A DNA stretch of 40,486 bases from Desulfobacteraceae bacterium (lineage in GTDB: Bacteria > Desulfobacterota > Desulfobacteria > Desulfobacterales > UBA2174), in contig JAQVTF010000012.1 in the NCBI GenBank assembly GCA_028700185.1, forward strand, positions 1-40,486, given 5' to 3'. Position 1 is the stretch's first letter. Each line of letters opens with the position of its first letter. Below the pieces are notes generated by a model. That model ran no database searches. It saw only the letters and a program-made list of their open reading frames with translations, and had not been told where the DNA came from. The position numbers and the translations under genes are program-made. This document shows positions 8,242-18,533 of this stretch, one piece after another.

Positions 8242-10525
8242 TTTTCCCCTTTCCTTCGGTTTCCGACCGCTCGGGATACTCGATCCGGTGGTGGTGGATG
8301 CCGGTGAGAATCTTGGTGAAGCTTTTGGCGATCTGGTTCAGGTCCCTCAGGGTCAGTTCGCACTCGTCGAGCTGGCCATCGGAGAAGATCTTGTTGATCA
8401 GCTTGTGCACCAGCCCCTTGATGCGCGAAGGCGTCGGATTCTCCAGGGTCCGGGACGCGGCCTCCACCACGTCGGCCAGCATCACCAGCCCCGCCTCACG
8501 GGTTTGGGGACGGGGGCCGGGGTAACGGTAGTCGTCCGGGTTGACATTGCCATCCCCCTGGATCTGTCGGGCCCGCTCGTAGAAATAGGCGATGAGACTG
8601 GTGCCGTGGCTCTGGCGGATGGTGTCCACGATGGCCTGGCCGAGCTTGTGCTTGCGGGCCATTTCCACCCCGTCCTTGACGTGGGCCACCAGAATGCGCT
8701 TGGACATCGAAGGCGCCAGTTTGTCGTGGGGGTTTTTCCCGTTGCGCTGGTTCTCGATGAAGTAGAGGGGTTTTTTGACCTTTCCGATGTCGTGGTAGTA
8801 CCCGCAGACCTTGGCCAGCAGCGGGTTGGCCCCGATTTCGGCCGCCGCGGCCTCCACCAAGGTGCCCACGATCATCGAGTGGTGATACGTGCCGGGGGCC
8901 TCCATCATCAATTGGCGCAGAATCGGTCGGTCCAGGTTGGCCAGTTCCAGCAGCGTGATGTCCGTGGTGTAACCGAAGGCCAGCTCCATCAGCGGCGCAA
9001 GCCCCGCGGTAACGATCCCCGCCCCCAGTCCCCCCATCATTGCCAACCCCCAGGACCAGAGCAGTTCCACGCCATTGCCGCTCCAGGTGTACAGAGCGAT
9101 GGCCGATACCGGCACCAGGTTGAGCAAGGCCAGACGCACCCCGGCGGTGATGAAGGCCCTGCGTTCCCGGCAGTGCTGCATCCAGTAGGCCCCGAGGGCC
9201 CCGTTGAACAAAAAGAAGAAAATCAGGGGGAAACGCTCCGGCACGATGAGCGGCAGCAGCACCGCCAACACGACGGCGGTGGCCAGCGCCAGATCAAGAC
9301 CGAAAAAAAGGCACACGAGCATGGCGCCACTGGCCAGGGGCAGGCCGAAGAAAACCGCCGCCGGCGTCAGGCCCATCGGTTGCATCTGGGCCAGGCCGTT
9401 GGCCAGCACCAGGGTGAGGCGGGCCAGCCCGAAAAAGAGCAGGAGGACCGCCGCCAGGAAAATGAGGTTGCGCAGGGGTGCGCTTTGGAAAACCGTGCTG
9501 CGGCGCAGCCCCACCAGATGGAGGGCCACCAACAGGCTGAGCACCAGTACGCCGGCGCCGATGCTCTGCCGAAGCCCCTGCCATCCATCGCCCTCGGGCC
9601 GGGAGGCTTTCAGTTTGACCAGGTGAACCGGGCTGACCCGCTCGCCTTCACGCAGGATCATTTCGCCGGCCTTGATCTGATAGAGCACCGGCTTGACGTC
9701 TTCCACCGCCTGACGCCGCCGCGCGGCGCTTTCGCTGCGGTTCAGCGTGATGTTGGGCTGGATCAGGCGGCGCGTCAGATCGACGATCACCTCTCCCAGG
9801 GCGGGGTCGACATCCTTGAGCAGCGGTTCGCCCACCACGGGCACCAACGCCTTGGCTTCTTCAAAGGCGTAGAGCTTTTCCAGGTCGAGGACCACCCGCT
9901 CATTCCCACTGGCGATATCGCGCAGCACGATTCCCCGATCCGCCTCGCGAAGCAGCATCTCCTTGCTGGTGACCACCCCGTTTTCCAGGATATCGCTGGC
10001 AATGGCGACGATGCGCTCGGCGATGGACGGCTCGAAGCCCGCCGCGGCCAAAGGATTGAAGGTCTCCGGCGCCACGGCGACGCCCAGGGTCTCGGCGAAG
10101 ACGTCTCTCAGCGGCACCGGCGACGGCGACGGAACCCGTCCACCGGTGCCGCTGGCCTGTTGGGCCCGCTGGAGGGCCTGGCGCCGGCCTTCGGTCTCCA
10201 GGGCCTCGCGCACCACGGCAAAGGCTTGGCGCACCTGATCCGAAAGCGTCGCGATCCGTTGGCTGTCGAGGTCATAGACCGCCTGGACCGTCTGCTCCAC
10301 CCCGCGCCGTTTTTCTTCGGTGGCCGGGACATCCTCGATGAAGAAATCCCGCGGGGCCTTGATGTCCTTTTGGGCCACGTCCCCCACCCGATAGCTCTCG
10401 CGCACCGGGGCCGAAACGGGAAAGACGAGAACCGCGAACATCGCGGCCACCATCAGCAGAATCGCCCAGCACAGCAACGGCTGCTGCGCGAAGATGCGGA
10501 CTTTGACACTGTCCAGCTTGCCCAT
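8135..10525 (-). CDS. 7TM-HD phosphodiesterase (PgpH family, cyclic-di-AMP type)
   Basis: A membrane HD-domain protein of 796 residues. An N-terminal anchor (about 15-38) is followed by a large extracytoplasmic 7TMR-HDED-type region (about 40-315), a cluster of seven membrane segments (about 325-515) and a cytoplasmic HD domain with YHHSMIVG and CGYYHDIGK (HD near residue 577). In Listeria PgpH this domain hydrolyses cyclic-di-AMP; whether this organism uses that messenger is not shown here. An ATG at 10525 is taken as start; a TTG at 10546 is an alternative. The last 35 residues after IEYPERSE are charged, low in conservation, and encoded inside ybeY. It follows phoH directly. Confidence 0.88.
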   Translation of the reverse strand: MGKLDSVKVRIFAQQPLLCWAILLMVAAMFAVLVFPVSAPVRESYRVGDVAQKDIKAPRDFFIEDVPATEEKRRGVEQTVQAVYDLDSQRIATLSDQVRQAFAVVREALETEGRRQALQRAQQASGTGGRVPSPSPVPLRDVFAETLGVAVAPETFNPLAAAGFEPSIAERIVAIASDILENGVVTSKEMLLREADRGIVLRDIASGNERVVLDLEKLYAFEEAKALVPVVGEPLLKDVDPALGEVIVDLTRRLIQPNITLNRSESAARRRQAVEDVKPVLYQIKAGEMILREGERVSPVHLVKLKASRPEGDGWQGLRQSIGAGVLVLSLLVALHLVGLRRSTVFQSAPLRNLIFLAAVLLLFFGLARLTLVLANGLAQMQPMGLTPAAVFFGLPLASGAMLVCLFFGLDLALATAVVLAVLLPLIVPERFPLIFFFLFNGALGAYWMQHCRERRAFITAGVRLALLNLVPVSAIALYTWSGNGVELLWSWGLAMMGGLGAGIVTAGLAPLMELAFGYTTDITLLELANLDRPILRQLMMEAPGTYHHSMIVGTLVEAAAAEIGANPLLAKVCGYYHDIGKVKKPLYFIENQRNGKNPHDKLAPSMSKRILVAHVKDGVEMARKHKLGQAIVDTIRQSHGTSLIAYFYERARQIQGDGNVNPDDYRYPGPRPQTREAGLVMLADVVEAASRTLENPTPSRIKGLVHKLINKIFSDGQLDECELTLRDLNQIAKSFTKILTGIHHHRIEYPERSETEGKGKNGRPDRQPPEPAADSDRTNKSAGPGHLKRLGMSRG

Positions 10526-10551
10526 GGCGAATCCGGCCTCTGGCAACGGCC

Positions 10552-11553
<1,002 letters not shown>

Positions 11554-11601
11554 ATTCGATTGACCTCCTCCGTCATCCAGGGAGACGGGGGGAACCTCCA
11601 T

Positions 11602-11629
11602 TTCTCATGAACCGCTTCTCATGAACCGC
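11602..11629. repeat. Perfect 14-bp tandem duplication upstream of phoH
   Basis: TTCTCATGAACCGC occurs twice without a gap at 11602-11615 and 11616-11629, between the divergent phoH and cvpA genes and about 50-75 bases before the phoH ATG. Each unit contains the near-palindrome TTCTCATGAA. It could be a double operator or a recent slippage duplication. The rest of the 294-base gap (11554-11847) shows no clear gene or strong consensus promoter. Confidence 0.7.
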
Positions 11630-11847
11630 CGGCATCCTCGCCGGTGAACGGCAGAAAACCCCTATCACAACCCGTCGCGCGTTGGCAAACCGCTTTTGGC
11701 GGCCTGACGGCCTCCGGCCAAAAACGCCTTGACCTGCCCCGGTGCCCTTGATAGGTATCGCGACCTGAAATGGTTTCGCAATGATGACGACCCGAACGGT
11801 AAAGGCCGGCGCCGCTTGCGACGCTGGCCTTTCTTGGTGGATGCGCC

Positions 11848-12378
11848 ATGAACGCCTTTGACATTTTCGTTTTGATCATTGTTGGCTACGCGCTCATCCG
11901 CGGAATCTTCCGCGGTCTTATCAAGGAGATGGCGGCCATTATCGGGGTGGCGGCCGGTTTTTGGGGCGCCTACACCTACTATCCCCTCTTGGCCGATTTC
12001 CTCAGCCCCTGGATCGACAATCCCGGCCATCTGAAAATCGTCAGCTTCCTGGTCATCTTCTGCGTTGTCCTGCTGGTGGTCAGTATCGTCGGGGTGGTGA
12101 TCAAGTATCTGCTGCGCGTCGCCTTTCTCGGATGGCTGGATCGGATCTGCGGCGGCCTGTTCGGCCTGCTGAAGGCGGTGCTGATCACGGCGGTGGTCCT
12201 GATGGCCTTAACGGCCTTTCTGCCCAAGAATGCCCCCCTGGTGCGCGACAGCCTTGCGGCGCCCTACATCACCGCCATTTCGGCCACCCTGGCCCGCATC
12301 ACGCCGGGAGAGTTCAAAACGGAATTTCGCGACAAGCTGACGGAAATGCGCAAGAGTTGGGCGCAAAAAATCCATTAG
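11848..12378 (+). CDS. cvpA: CvpA family inner-membrane protein
   Basis: A 176-residue protein with four predicted membrane segments (about 4-22, 28-48, 64-88, 105-125) and a polar C-terminal tail. The opening FDIFVLIIVGYALIRGIFRGLIKE and the central LDRICGGLFGLLKAVLI are hallmarks of CvpA/DedE, first known for colicin V production and now linked to envelope homeostasis in several bacteria. The exact role is unknown. GGTGGA upstream gives a modest ribosome site. The gene is 28 bases before mazG, and both are likely cotranscribed. Confidence 0.88.
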   Translation: MNAFDIFVLIIVGYALIRGIFRGLIKEMAAIIGVAAGFWGAYTYYPLLADFLSPWIDNPGHLKIVSFLVIFCVVLLVVSIVGVVIKYLLRVAFLGWLDRICGGLFGLLKAVLITAVVLMALTAFLPKNAPLVRDSLAAPYITAISATLARITPGEFKTEFRDKLTEMRKSWAQKIH

Positions 12379-12406
12379 CCCCCCACGAACTGGAAAGCCT
12401 CTGAAT

Positions 12407-13222
12407 ATGACCCTCGACGCACGGCTGCAGGCGCTTCTGGACTTAATCGCCACCCTCCGGGGCGAAAACGGCTGTCCGTGGGACCGGCGGCAAACGCCCG
12501 CCTCCATGGGCCGTTATCTGGCCGAGGAAGTCTTCGAACTCATCGAGGCCATCGAAAAAGACGACGCGGCAGCGGTGACCGAAGAACTGGGCGACGTCCT
12601 GTTCCAGGCGTTCTTCATCGCTGAACTCTACCGTGAGGCCGGTCGCCTGGACCTGGAAGAAGCGCTGGCCCAAATCCATGCCAAGATGGTGCGCCGCCAT
12701 CCCCATGTCTTTGCCGACGCCTCCGCCGAAACCGAAGAAGCCGTGCGGACGCAGTGGGCTCAGATCAAGCGTGAAGAAAAGGGAGATGCGGCCACTTCCT
12801 CAGTGCTGGACGGCGTGCCGGCCGGAACGCCGGCCCTGCTGCGGGCCTGGCGGGTTTCGCAAAGGGCCATCGGCGTCGGCTTCGACTGGTCGGACCTGGC
12901 AGCCGTCATGGGCCAGGCCGAGGATGAATGGCGGGAGTTTCAGGCCGAGTTGGAACGCTCGGATGCCGACGCCGACGGCCGACGCCGCATCGCCATGGAA
13001 TTCGGCGACCTCCTCTTCACCCTGGTCAACGTGGCCCGCTTCGCCCGCATCCATCCCGAGACCTCCCTCACCGCCGCCATCGGCAAGTTCGAGGCACGCT
13101 TTCGTCACATGGAAAAAGCCGCCGCCGCGACGGGAAGGGATCTTGCCGCCGTCTCCCGTGAAGAGATGGAAAGATTGTGGCTGGCGGCCAAAAACGACCT
13201 CTCCGGCGAAGAACCCCGCTGA
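12407..13222 (+). CDS. mazG: Nucleoside triphosphate pyrophosphohydrolase MazG
   Basis: MazG hydrolyses NTPs and dNTPs to monophosphates and pyrophosphate, a cytoplasmic house-cleaning enzyme. The 271-residue protein has the two tandem MazG domains of the E. coli type. The first has GCPWDRRQTPASM, EEVFELIEAI and EELGDVLFQ (about residues 20-75). The second has EWREFQAEL and EFGDLLFTLVNVARF (about 180-215). The paired E-E and E-x-x-D residues are the magnesium ligands. No mazEF toxin pair is adjacent, so this is the stand-alone form. Confidence 0.94.
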   Translation: MTLDARLQALLDLIATLRGENGCPWDRRQTPASMGRYLAEEVFELIEAIEKDDAAAVTEELGDVLFQAFFIAELYREAGRLDLEEALAQIHAKMVRRHPHVFADASAETEEAVRTQWAQIKREEKGDAATSSVLDGVPAGTPALLRAWRVSQRAIGVGFDWSDLAAVMGQAEDEWREFQAELERSDADADGRRRIAMEFGDLLFTLVNVARFARIHPETSLTAAIGKFEARFRHMEKAAAATGRDLAAVSREEMERLWLAAKNDLSGEEPR

Positions 13223-13256
13223 AAACGGACATCACCGCTGCCGACCCGGTGCCCGG

Positions 13257-13814
13257 TCAACGCCTCGTGGCACGGATCTTTTCTGCCGGTTCGTCACCGC
13301 TGCCGGCCACAGCCTCGTCACCGAGCACCTGGTGGATGAAGCGGACATGACTGTCGAAGGCGATGGGCGGCAGTCCACCGACATCGAACCAACCGATGGC
13401 GTCGGCGTCGTCGCCGGGCGCCAGGCCACCTTCATAGCGCGCCACCCGGTAGCCGAGCATCAAAACGGTGTCGTAGTCGGTGTTGGGAACGTCGGTGACC
13501 CCCAGCAAGCCGTCGATGGTGGCGCTGAGGCCGGTTTCCTCGGCCAGTTCCCGCAAGGCCCCCGCCTCTGGGGACTCTCCCAACTCCAAAAATCCACCGG
13601 GAAGACACCAGAGCCCCTTTTTCGGCTCCACGCTGCGCCGCACCAACAACACCTGCCCGGCGGCATTGAGCACCACCAGGCAGGTGGCCGGCACCGGATT
13701 TTCATACAGCGGCCGGTCGCAGGCGTGGCAAAAAAGCCGCGGTCGCCCCTCCCAGTGCCGCGTCACCAGCGGGCCGCCACAAAAGGGGCAAAATCGCTTC
13801 AGGGGCCGGGTCAA
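13257..13814 (-). CDS. Zinc-ribbon NUDIX hydrolase
   Basis: A 185-residue NUDIX protein. A zinc ribbon with CPFCGGPL and FCHACDR (about 9-32) precedes the hydrolase domain, in which GGFLELGESPEAGALRELAEETGL satisfies the NUDIX box GX5EX7REUXEEXGU near residues 75-97. Zinc-ribbon NUDIX enzymes include NADH pyrophosphatases of the NudC type and ADP-sugar hydrolases; the NudC SQPWPFPxS tail motif is not evident, so the substrate is left open. The start is a TTG that overlaps the aldolase stop (TTGA), giving strict coupling to the gene upstream. The C-terminal 40 residues are poorly conserved in appearance. Confidence 0.88.
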   Translation of the reverse strand: MTRPLKRFCPFCGGPLVTRHWEGRPRLFCHACDRPLYENPVPATCLVVLNAAGQVLLVRRSVEPKKGLWCLPGGFLELGESPEAGALRELAEETGLSATIDGLLGVTDVPNTDYDTVLMLGYRVARYEGGLAPGDDADAIGWFDVGGLPPIAFDSHVRFIHQVLGDEAVAGSGDEPAEKIRATRR

Positions 13815-15106
13815 TCGTCAAAATCTCCCTTGGGGCCACTGGATCCCTTCAGCCCTTGGGCCCGCTGGGCGATCTTTTCCGGGGTCCAGTCATCGGGGGA
13901 CAGCAACCGCTCGGCCTTGGGGCCCGGGTCCGGACCACCGGTGCGCAGGATCACGTCCACGGCCAGGGAAGCGGTGTCCTTGGCATTGAGGACGTTGACG
14001 AGCATGTTGTAAACAAACTCCTCCACCCGTCGGGCCATGCGGTCGCGGATCTCCCGGGGTTGGCCCAGCAACCGGTTTTCAAAGGGGAGGTTGAGCTTCT
14101 TGTAGTCCCCACCCTTCCACCCCCTTTCATCGGCGTAGGCCACCATCCGATCCCACATCTCATCGGTGACGCCGGCCTCGGAAATCTTGATGAAGCGGCC
14201 CTCGGCATCCCGCTGGGCGTTGCCGTAATCGTTCACCACCAAGCCCCAGGAAATCATCTGCAGGGCGGTGGCCACGTTGGCCTTGGTGGTACGGGTGCCG
14301 TTGGCGATGGCACGCAGACGTTCGGAGCTGTTGCCCGAAGTGCCGTGTTGGGCCCCGGACACCCGGTAGGGCGCCAACGCCTGGTGGATATCGGCCGTCA
14401 ACTCGACCTGAATTCCCGAATCGCTGGCCTCCAGACCGTGGGTGGTTCCATTGTTCAGCGCGATCCAGTCCGGGAAGATGCCGTGGGCGTTGAGCCCTTC
14501 GATGAGAAAGAGGGCCTCTTCACGAGTGGAGAGCCCCTGCTTGCCCTTGATCTCGCCCACCTCGGTTTCCAGTCCGGCCCAGGCGGGAACCAGGGGGTTC
14601 AGCTCGATGTTGGCCAGCAGGTTCTGGTCGTCGGGCATGTGGGAAGCGTCGATGGCGATGGAGGTGATCCCGGCATCGAAGATGGACGGAATCTCGATCT
14701 TGGCCGGGCCGATATCCGCCGGGGTCTTGATCCCGTAGTGGTCGGCGTGGATGGCCACCGGCACCGTGATGCCCAGCTCGTTGCACAGGTCGTCCACGTA
14801 ACGGGCCATGTTCCAGTAATTGATGGCGCAGTAGGCATTGGCCCCGCCCTCGGAGCGCGCAATCTCGATGATGATGGCCGCGTTGGCCTTCTGAGCCGCC
14901 ATCAGGGCGCCCTTGATGACGAAGATATTGCGCCCGTTGGCCGCCATGGCCACCGCATGCCCCTTGGCGAGCATGGCCCGGTCGATCACCTTGCCACTGA
15001 CGATGAGCGCTCGGGAATGGGGGAACAGACGCGCGATGGTTGGTGGACGGCCAATGTCCAGCGCTTTTTGGTAATCCTTCTGGGAAATGTCGGACATTTT
15101 GGTCAT
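13811..15106 (-). CDS. fba: Class II fructose-bisphosphate aldolase
   Basis: This zinc-dependent aldolase interconverts fructose 1,6-bisphosphate with dihydroxyacetone phosphate and glyceraldehyde 3-phosphate in glycolysis and gluconeogenesis. The 431-residue product shows the zinc/catalytic segment VPVAIHADHYG, then SIFDAGITSIAIDASHMPDD, LETEVGEIKGKQG, NNGTTHGLE and VSGAQHGTSGN, the order expected of class II enzymes. It is longer than the roughly 360 residues of E. coli FbaA, mainly at the C-terminus. The ATG at 15106 has GGAGGAG just upstream; a longer open frame to 15358 lacks such support. A promoter lies at 15185-15213. Confidence 0.92.
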   Translation of the reverse strand: MTKMSDISQKDYQKALDIGRPPTIARLFPHSRALIVSGKVIDRAMLAKGHAVAMAANGRNIFVIKGALMAAQKANAAIIIEIARSEGGANAYCAINYWNMARYVDDLCNELGITVPVAIHADHYGIKTPADIGPAKIEIPSIFDAGITSIAIDASHMPDDQNLLANIELNPLVPAWAGLETEVGEIKGKQGLSTREEALFLIEGLNAHGIFPDWIALNNGTTHGLEASDSGIQVELTADIHQALAPYRVSGAQHGTSGNSSERLRAIANGTRTTKANVATALQMISWGLVVNDYGNAQRDAEGRFIKISEAGVTDEMWDRMVAYADERGWKGGDYKKLNLPFENRLLGQPREIRDRMARRVEEFVYNMLVNVLNAKDTASLAVDVILRTGGPDPGPKAERLLSPDDWTPEKIAQRAQGLKGSSGPKGDFDD

Positions 15107-15184
15107 GGCTCTCCTCCCTGCCATTGGGTTGATACACCGGAGCGTCGCGGAACGGGAAACCGCCATGCATCCACAATCGAGCCT

Positions 15185-15213
15185 ATATTGATCCGCCCAC
15201 TGCCCTTTGTCAA
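15185..15213 (-). promoter_or_regulatory. Predicted sigma70 promoter of the aldolase gene
   Basis: A perfect TTGACA (15213-15208, minus strand) is followed after 17 bases by CAATAT (15190-15185), a weaker -10 that keeps the A at position 2 and T at position 6. Initiation would be about 70 bases before the ATG. The element is back to back with the rightward promoter at 15237-15264. Confidence 0.5.
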
Positions 15214-15236
15214 ACCTTTCCCCTAGGCCAAACGCA

Positions 15237-15264
15237 TTGACAATCCCGTTGCCTGATGTACAGT
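15237..15264 (+). promoter_or_regulatory. Predicted sigma70 promoter of the LpoA-like lipoprotein gene
   Basis: A perfect TTGACA (15237-15242) and TACAGT (15259-15264, 4/6) are 16 bases apart. Initiation near 15271 would give a leader of about 150 bases before the ATG at 15425. Its -35 box lies only 23 bases from that of the divergent aldolase promoter. Confidence 0.55.
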
Positions 15265-15424
15265 GGAGCCGTTTTTGCGGCAGCCCACGTGACCCGATGC
15301 CGCGATGATTGACATGCGCCAGCGCGGCGCAACAGACGCGCCCAGGGGCGGGGAGCAAGAGCCGGGGGACAATGATTTCAGCGGTTTTGGAATTTCCCCT
15401 TTTGAGGGCCAGAGGGCTGAAAGG

Positions 15425-17227
15425 ATGCCATCGGTGCTAAAATCGATGCCGAGGGGCCTGCTGGCGGCGGTGGTCATCGCAATGGCCATGGCCGCCTGCG
15501 CACCGCCGACGACGATCCCGCCACCAATACCCGCCCCACCGGCCCAGATGCCGGAAACCGGAGAGCGTCATGCCTACCGCATCGCCGAAGACCTCGCCGC
15601 CGCCCGGTCGGCCAGAGCGCCGGCGGCATTCGAAGCCTTTCTCGCCAAGTTCCCCGACAGCCCGCTGGTGCCCCAGGCCTTGATGCGGCTGGGCGAACTC
15701 CACCAGGGCCGCGGCGACCTGGTTGCCGCCGGCACCGCCTACCGCCGCCTGATCAGCGACCATCGCCGCCATTCCCTGGCGCCCCGGGCCCTGGTGGCGC
15801 TGGTCACCGTGGACCAGCAGCAAGGGGACTTCAAGAGCCTTCTCGTGCACAGCCGAATTCTCCCCCCCCAGCGCCTGGCCCCGGCCGATGGACAGGTGGT
15901 CCAACGGTTGCGCATCGAGGCCTTGCTGAACTTGAAACGATGGGAGAAGGCCGCCCAAGAAGCCGTTGTGGCATGGCAGGCGGCTTCGGACGAAGAAAGC
16001 CGGGCCAAGCTGGCGGATCAACTGGCCCGGGCCGTGGCGGGGTTGTCCCCCCAAGCCTTGGCCCGCCTGGAAGGGCAGGCCATGACCACTGGCGCGCGGG
16101 ACCTGGTCCAACGGCTTTCCAGAGACAGCGCCTTCGATACGTTCACCATTGGATGCATGTTGCCCCTGAGCGGCGCCTACGCCACCTACGGCCAAGGGGC
16201 ATTGCGGGGGGCCGAGATGGCCCTGGCCCACTTTTCGGCCCGTCCCTCGGCGCCCAAGGTGCGCATGATCATCGAAGACACCCGTTCCAAAGCCGATAAG
16301 GCTACGGATATCGTTCAGGCCTTTTCACGGCAGCGCGTCGCGGCGATTCTCGGCCCCATGACCATCGCCGCCGAGGCCGCCGCCGCCGAGGCCCAGCGGC
16401 AGGCAATTCCCATCATTGTGTTCACCCAGCGGGAGGATATGCCCGACCGGGGCGATTGGGTCCTGCGCTATTTCATCACGCCGCACAACCAGGTGGAGGC
16501 ACTGGTGCGCTGGGCATCGACACGCGGCGGCATCCAACGCTTCGCCGTGCTGTATCCCAAGGACAAGTACGGTGAGACCTTCATGGCCCGTTTCAGCGAA
16601 GCGGTGGCGGCCCACGGGGCCGAATTGGTCGGTACGGTCGCTTACGATCCGGCCAGTACCGATTTCGCCCACCCCATCCGACGGCTAGGCGCCATGGGAC
16701 TCGGCCGCCAACGCGATGCCGACGCGCTTTTCATCCCCGACGCCCCGGCCAAGGCCGCATTGATCATTCCCCAGTTGGCCTTTCACAACTTGACCGGTCT
16801 GCGGGTGATGGGCGTCAACCTCTGGCAGGACCGGGCACTAATCGAAATGGCCGACCGCTTCGCCGAAGGGGTCGTTTTTCCCTCGGGCTTTTTCCCGGAG
16901 CAGACCGACAGCGCCGCCGCTGTTTTCAGCCAGGATTTTCAAGCGGCTTACGGGCAACAGCCCAGATACATCGAGGCGGTGGCCTACGATGCGACCATGG
17001 TTCTGCTGGAGGCCCTCAGCCAGCCCGGCGTGGGAGAAAGTCGAATCCAGTTGCGCCGCGCACTGACCCAAGCGCCACCCTACAACGGACTGACCGGCGA
17101 AGGGTATTTCGACAGCCGGGGGGAGCTTTATCAATCCCTTCCCCTGGTCACCGTCCGCGGGGGCGATTTCGTCCTCCTCGATCGCCTTCCCTTGCCGCCC
17201 CACACCTCCTTCACCCGAATTCCCTGA
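15425..17227 (+). CDS. LpoA-like lipoprotein: tetratricopeptide plus periplasmic-binding-protein domain
   Basis: A 600-residue predicted lipoprotein. The signal peptide ends with AMAAC at about residue 25, followed by a Pro-rich linker. Residues about 45-220 look like helical TPR repeats (FEAFLAKFPDSPLVPQALMRLGELHQGRGD). From FTIGCMLPLSGAYATYGQGALRGAEMAL onward (about 230-600) it is a type 1 periplasmic binding fold as in leucine/branched-chain receptors. This order matches LpoA, the outer-membrane activator of a penicillin-binding protein, so a role in peptidoglycan synthesis is likely but not proven. The ATG at 15425 is taken as start because it directly precedes the signal peptide; the frame is open to 15305. 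The waaA gene follows after four bases. Confidence 0.8.
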   Translation: MPSVLKSMPRGLLAAVVIAMAMAACAPPTTIPPPIPAPPAQMPETGERHAYRIAEDLAAARSARAPAAFEAFLAKFPDSPLVPQALMRLGELHQGRGDLVAAGTAYRRLISDHRRHSLAPRALVALVTVDQQQGDFKSLLVHSRILPPQRLAPADGQVVQRLRIEALLNLKRWEKAAQEAVVAWQAASDEESRAKLADQLARAVAGLSPQALARLEGQAMTTGARDLVQRLSRDSAFDTFTIGCMLPLSGAYATYGQGALRGAEMALAHFSARPSAPKVRMIIEDTRSKADKATDIVQAFSRQRVAAILGPMTIAAEAAAAEAQRQAIPIIVFTQREDMPDRGDWVLRYFITPHNQVEALVRWASTRGGIQRFAVLYPKDKYGETFMARFSEAVAAHGAELVGTVAYDPASTDFAHPIRRLGAMGLGRQRDADALFIPDAPAKAALIIPQLAFHNLTGLRVMGVNLWQDRALIEMADRFAEGVVFPSGFFPEQTDSAAAVFSQDFQAAYGQQPRYIEAVAYDATMVLLEALSQPGVGESRIQLRRALTQAPPYNGLTGEGYFDSRGELYQSLPLVTVRGGDFVLLDRLPLPPHTSFTRIP

Positions 17228-17231
17228 CGGC

Positions 17232-18533
17232 ATGCGCCTTGCCCTGCCTGTATATCGCCTCCTGTTCACGAGCGCTTTCTTCGCCGCCCTGCCGGGATGG
17301 TGGGCGTACAGTCACCTCACCGGCCGGCACCGAAACGGTTTTCACCAGCGCCTCGGTGACTACGGCGACGCTTCCCTGCCGGCTGGCCGTCCGAGGGTCT
17401 GGTTTCATGCCGCCTCGGTGGGAGAGGTCAACGCAGCGGCCGTGATCGCGACGGCCCTGCAGCAGTCGATTCCCCAGGCGCGCCTCCTCGTCTCTACCAC
17501 CACCGAACACGGTCAGGAAGCGGCCCGGGAACGTCTCGGCAGCATCGCCGACAGCGTTCTGCTGGCGCCCCTGGACTGGCCCGGAGGGGTCAGCCGGGCG
17601 CTGGACCGGGTGAACCCCGACCTGCTCGTGTGCGTCGAAACCGAGATCTGGCCCAACTGGCTGGCGGCGGCCCGGCGTCGCGGGGTGCGCACCGCCGTGG
17701 TCAACGGCCGCATCTCTGCCCGCTCCATGGGCCGCTACCGCCGGGTGCGGTCGCTGATGACCACCGTGCTCGAGGGCATCGACGCCCTGAGCATGATCAG
17801 CGCCGAGGATGCGACACGCATCCAGGCCCTCGGCGCGCGGTCGGAACGCATCGTGGTCAACGGCAACGCCAAGTTCGACCTGGCCGGGGCACCGCCGGAC
17901 CCGAGCGTTGTCGACGTTCTCAAACAACGCTTCAACCTGGCAGAAAACGCACCGGTGATCGTGGCCGGCAGCATCCGCAACGGCGAAGCGGGGCCGGTGC
18001 TCGATGCCTTTCAGCGACTGCGGCGGCGTTTTCCCCATGCGCTTCTCGTCATCGCCCCGCGTCATCTGCAACGGGTGGCGGGAATCTGCACCGAGACCCG
18101 CCAGCGGGCCCTGACCTGTCAGCGCCGCAGTCGCGTCGGCAACGGGCACGAACCACGTACCGCCTCGGTGGTGGTTCTGGATACCATCGGTGAGCTGCGG
18201 GAGCTCTACAGCATCGCCGCCGTCGTTTTTTGCGGGGGAAGTCTCGTGCCGCGGGGCGGGCAGAATCTCATCGAAGCCGCCGCCTGGGGCAAGCCGGTGG
18301 TCTGCGGCCCCCACATGGACGATTTCAGGGCCGCCACCGACCTGTTGGCCGCCGCCGGAGCCGTTTTTCAGGTGGCCGATGCCCAGGGGCTCGCCGCCCG
18401 GCTGGAAGATTTGCTGGACCGGCCGGAAGCGGCCATGAGGGCGGGCCTGGCCGGCCGCACCGTGGTGGAGAAAAACCGCGGGGCGGCCCAGCGCCATGCC
18501 GCCGTTCTGGCCGCCCTGCTGGAAGCCGTTTGA
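17232..18533 (+). CDS. waaA: 3-deoxy-D-manno-octulosonic acid (Kdo) transferase
   Basis: WaaA transfers Kdo from CMP-Kdo to lipid IVA, the first sugar of the LPS inner core, at the cytoplasmic face of the inner membrane. The 433-residue protein has an N-terminal membrane anchor, the acceptor-domain motif WFHAASVGEVNAA with the catalytic Glu, VETEIWPNW, VNGRISARSMGRY and the C-terminal CGGSLVPRGGQNLIEAAAWGKPV that binds the nucleotide sugar. This gene shows that the host makes Gram-negative LPS. Translation may be coupled to the preceding lipoprotein gene. Confidence 0.95.
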   Translation: MRLALPVYRLLFTSAFFAALPGWWAYSHLTGRHRNGFHQRLGDYGDASLPAGRPRVWFHAASVGEVNAAAVIATALQQSIPQARLLVSTTTEHGQEAARERLGSIADSVLLAPLDWPGGVSRALDRVNPDLLVCVETEIWPNWLAAARRRGVRTAVVNGRISARSMGRYRRVRSLMTTVLEGIDALSMISAEDATRIQALGARSERIVVNGNAKFDLAGAPPDPSVVDVLKQRFNLAENAPVIVAGSIRNGEAGPVLDAFQRLRRRFPHALLVIAPRHLQRVAGICTETRQRALTCQRRSRVGNGHEPRTASVVVLDTIGELRELYSIAAVVFCGGSLVPRGGQNLIEAAAWGKPVVCGPHMDDFRAATDLLAAAGAVFQVADAQGLAARLEDLLDRPEAAMRAGLAGRTVVEKNRGAAQRHAAVLAALLEAV

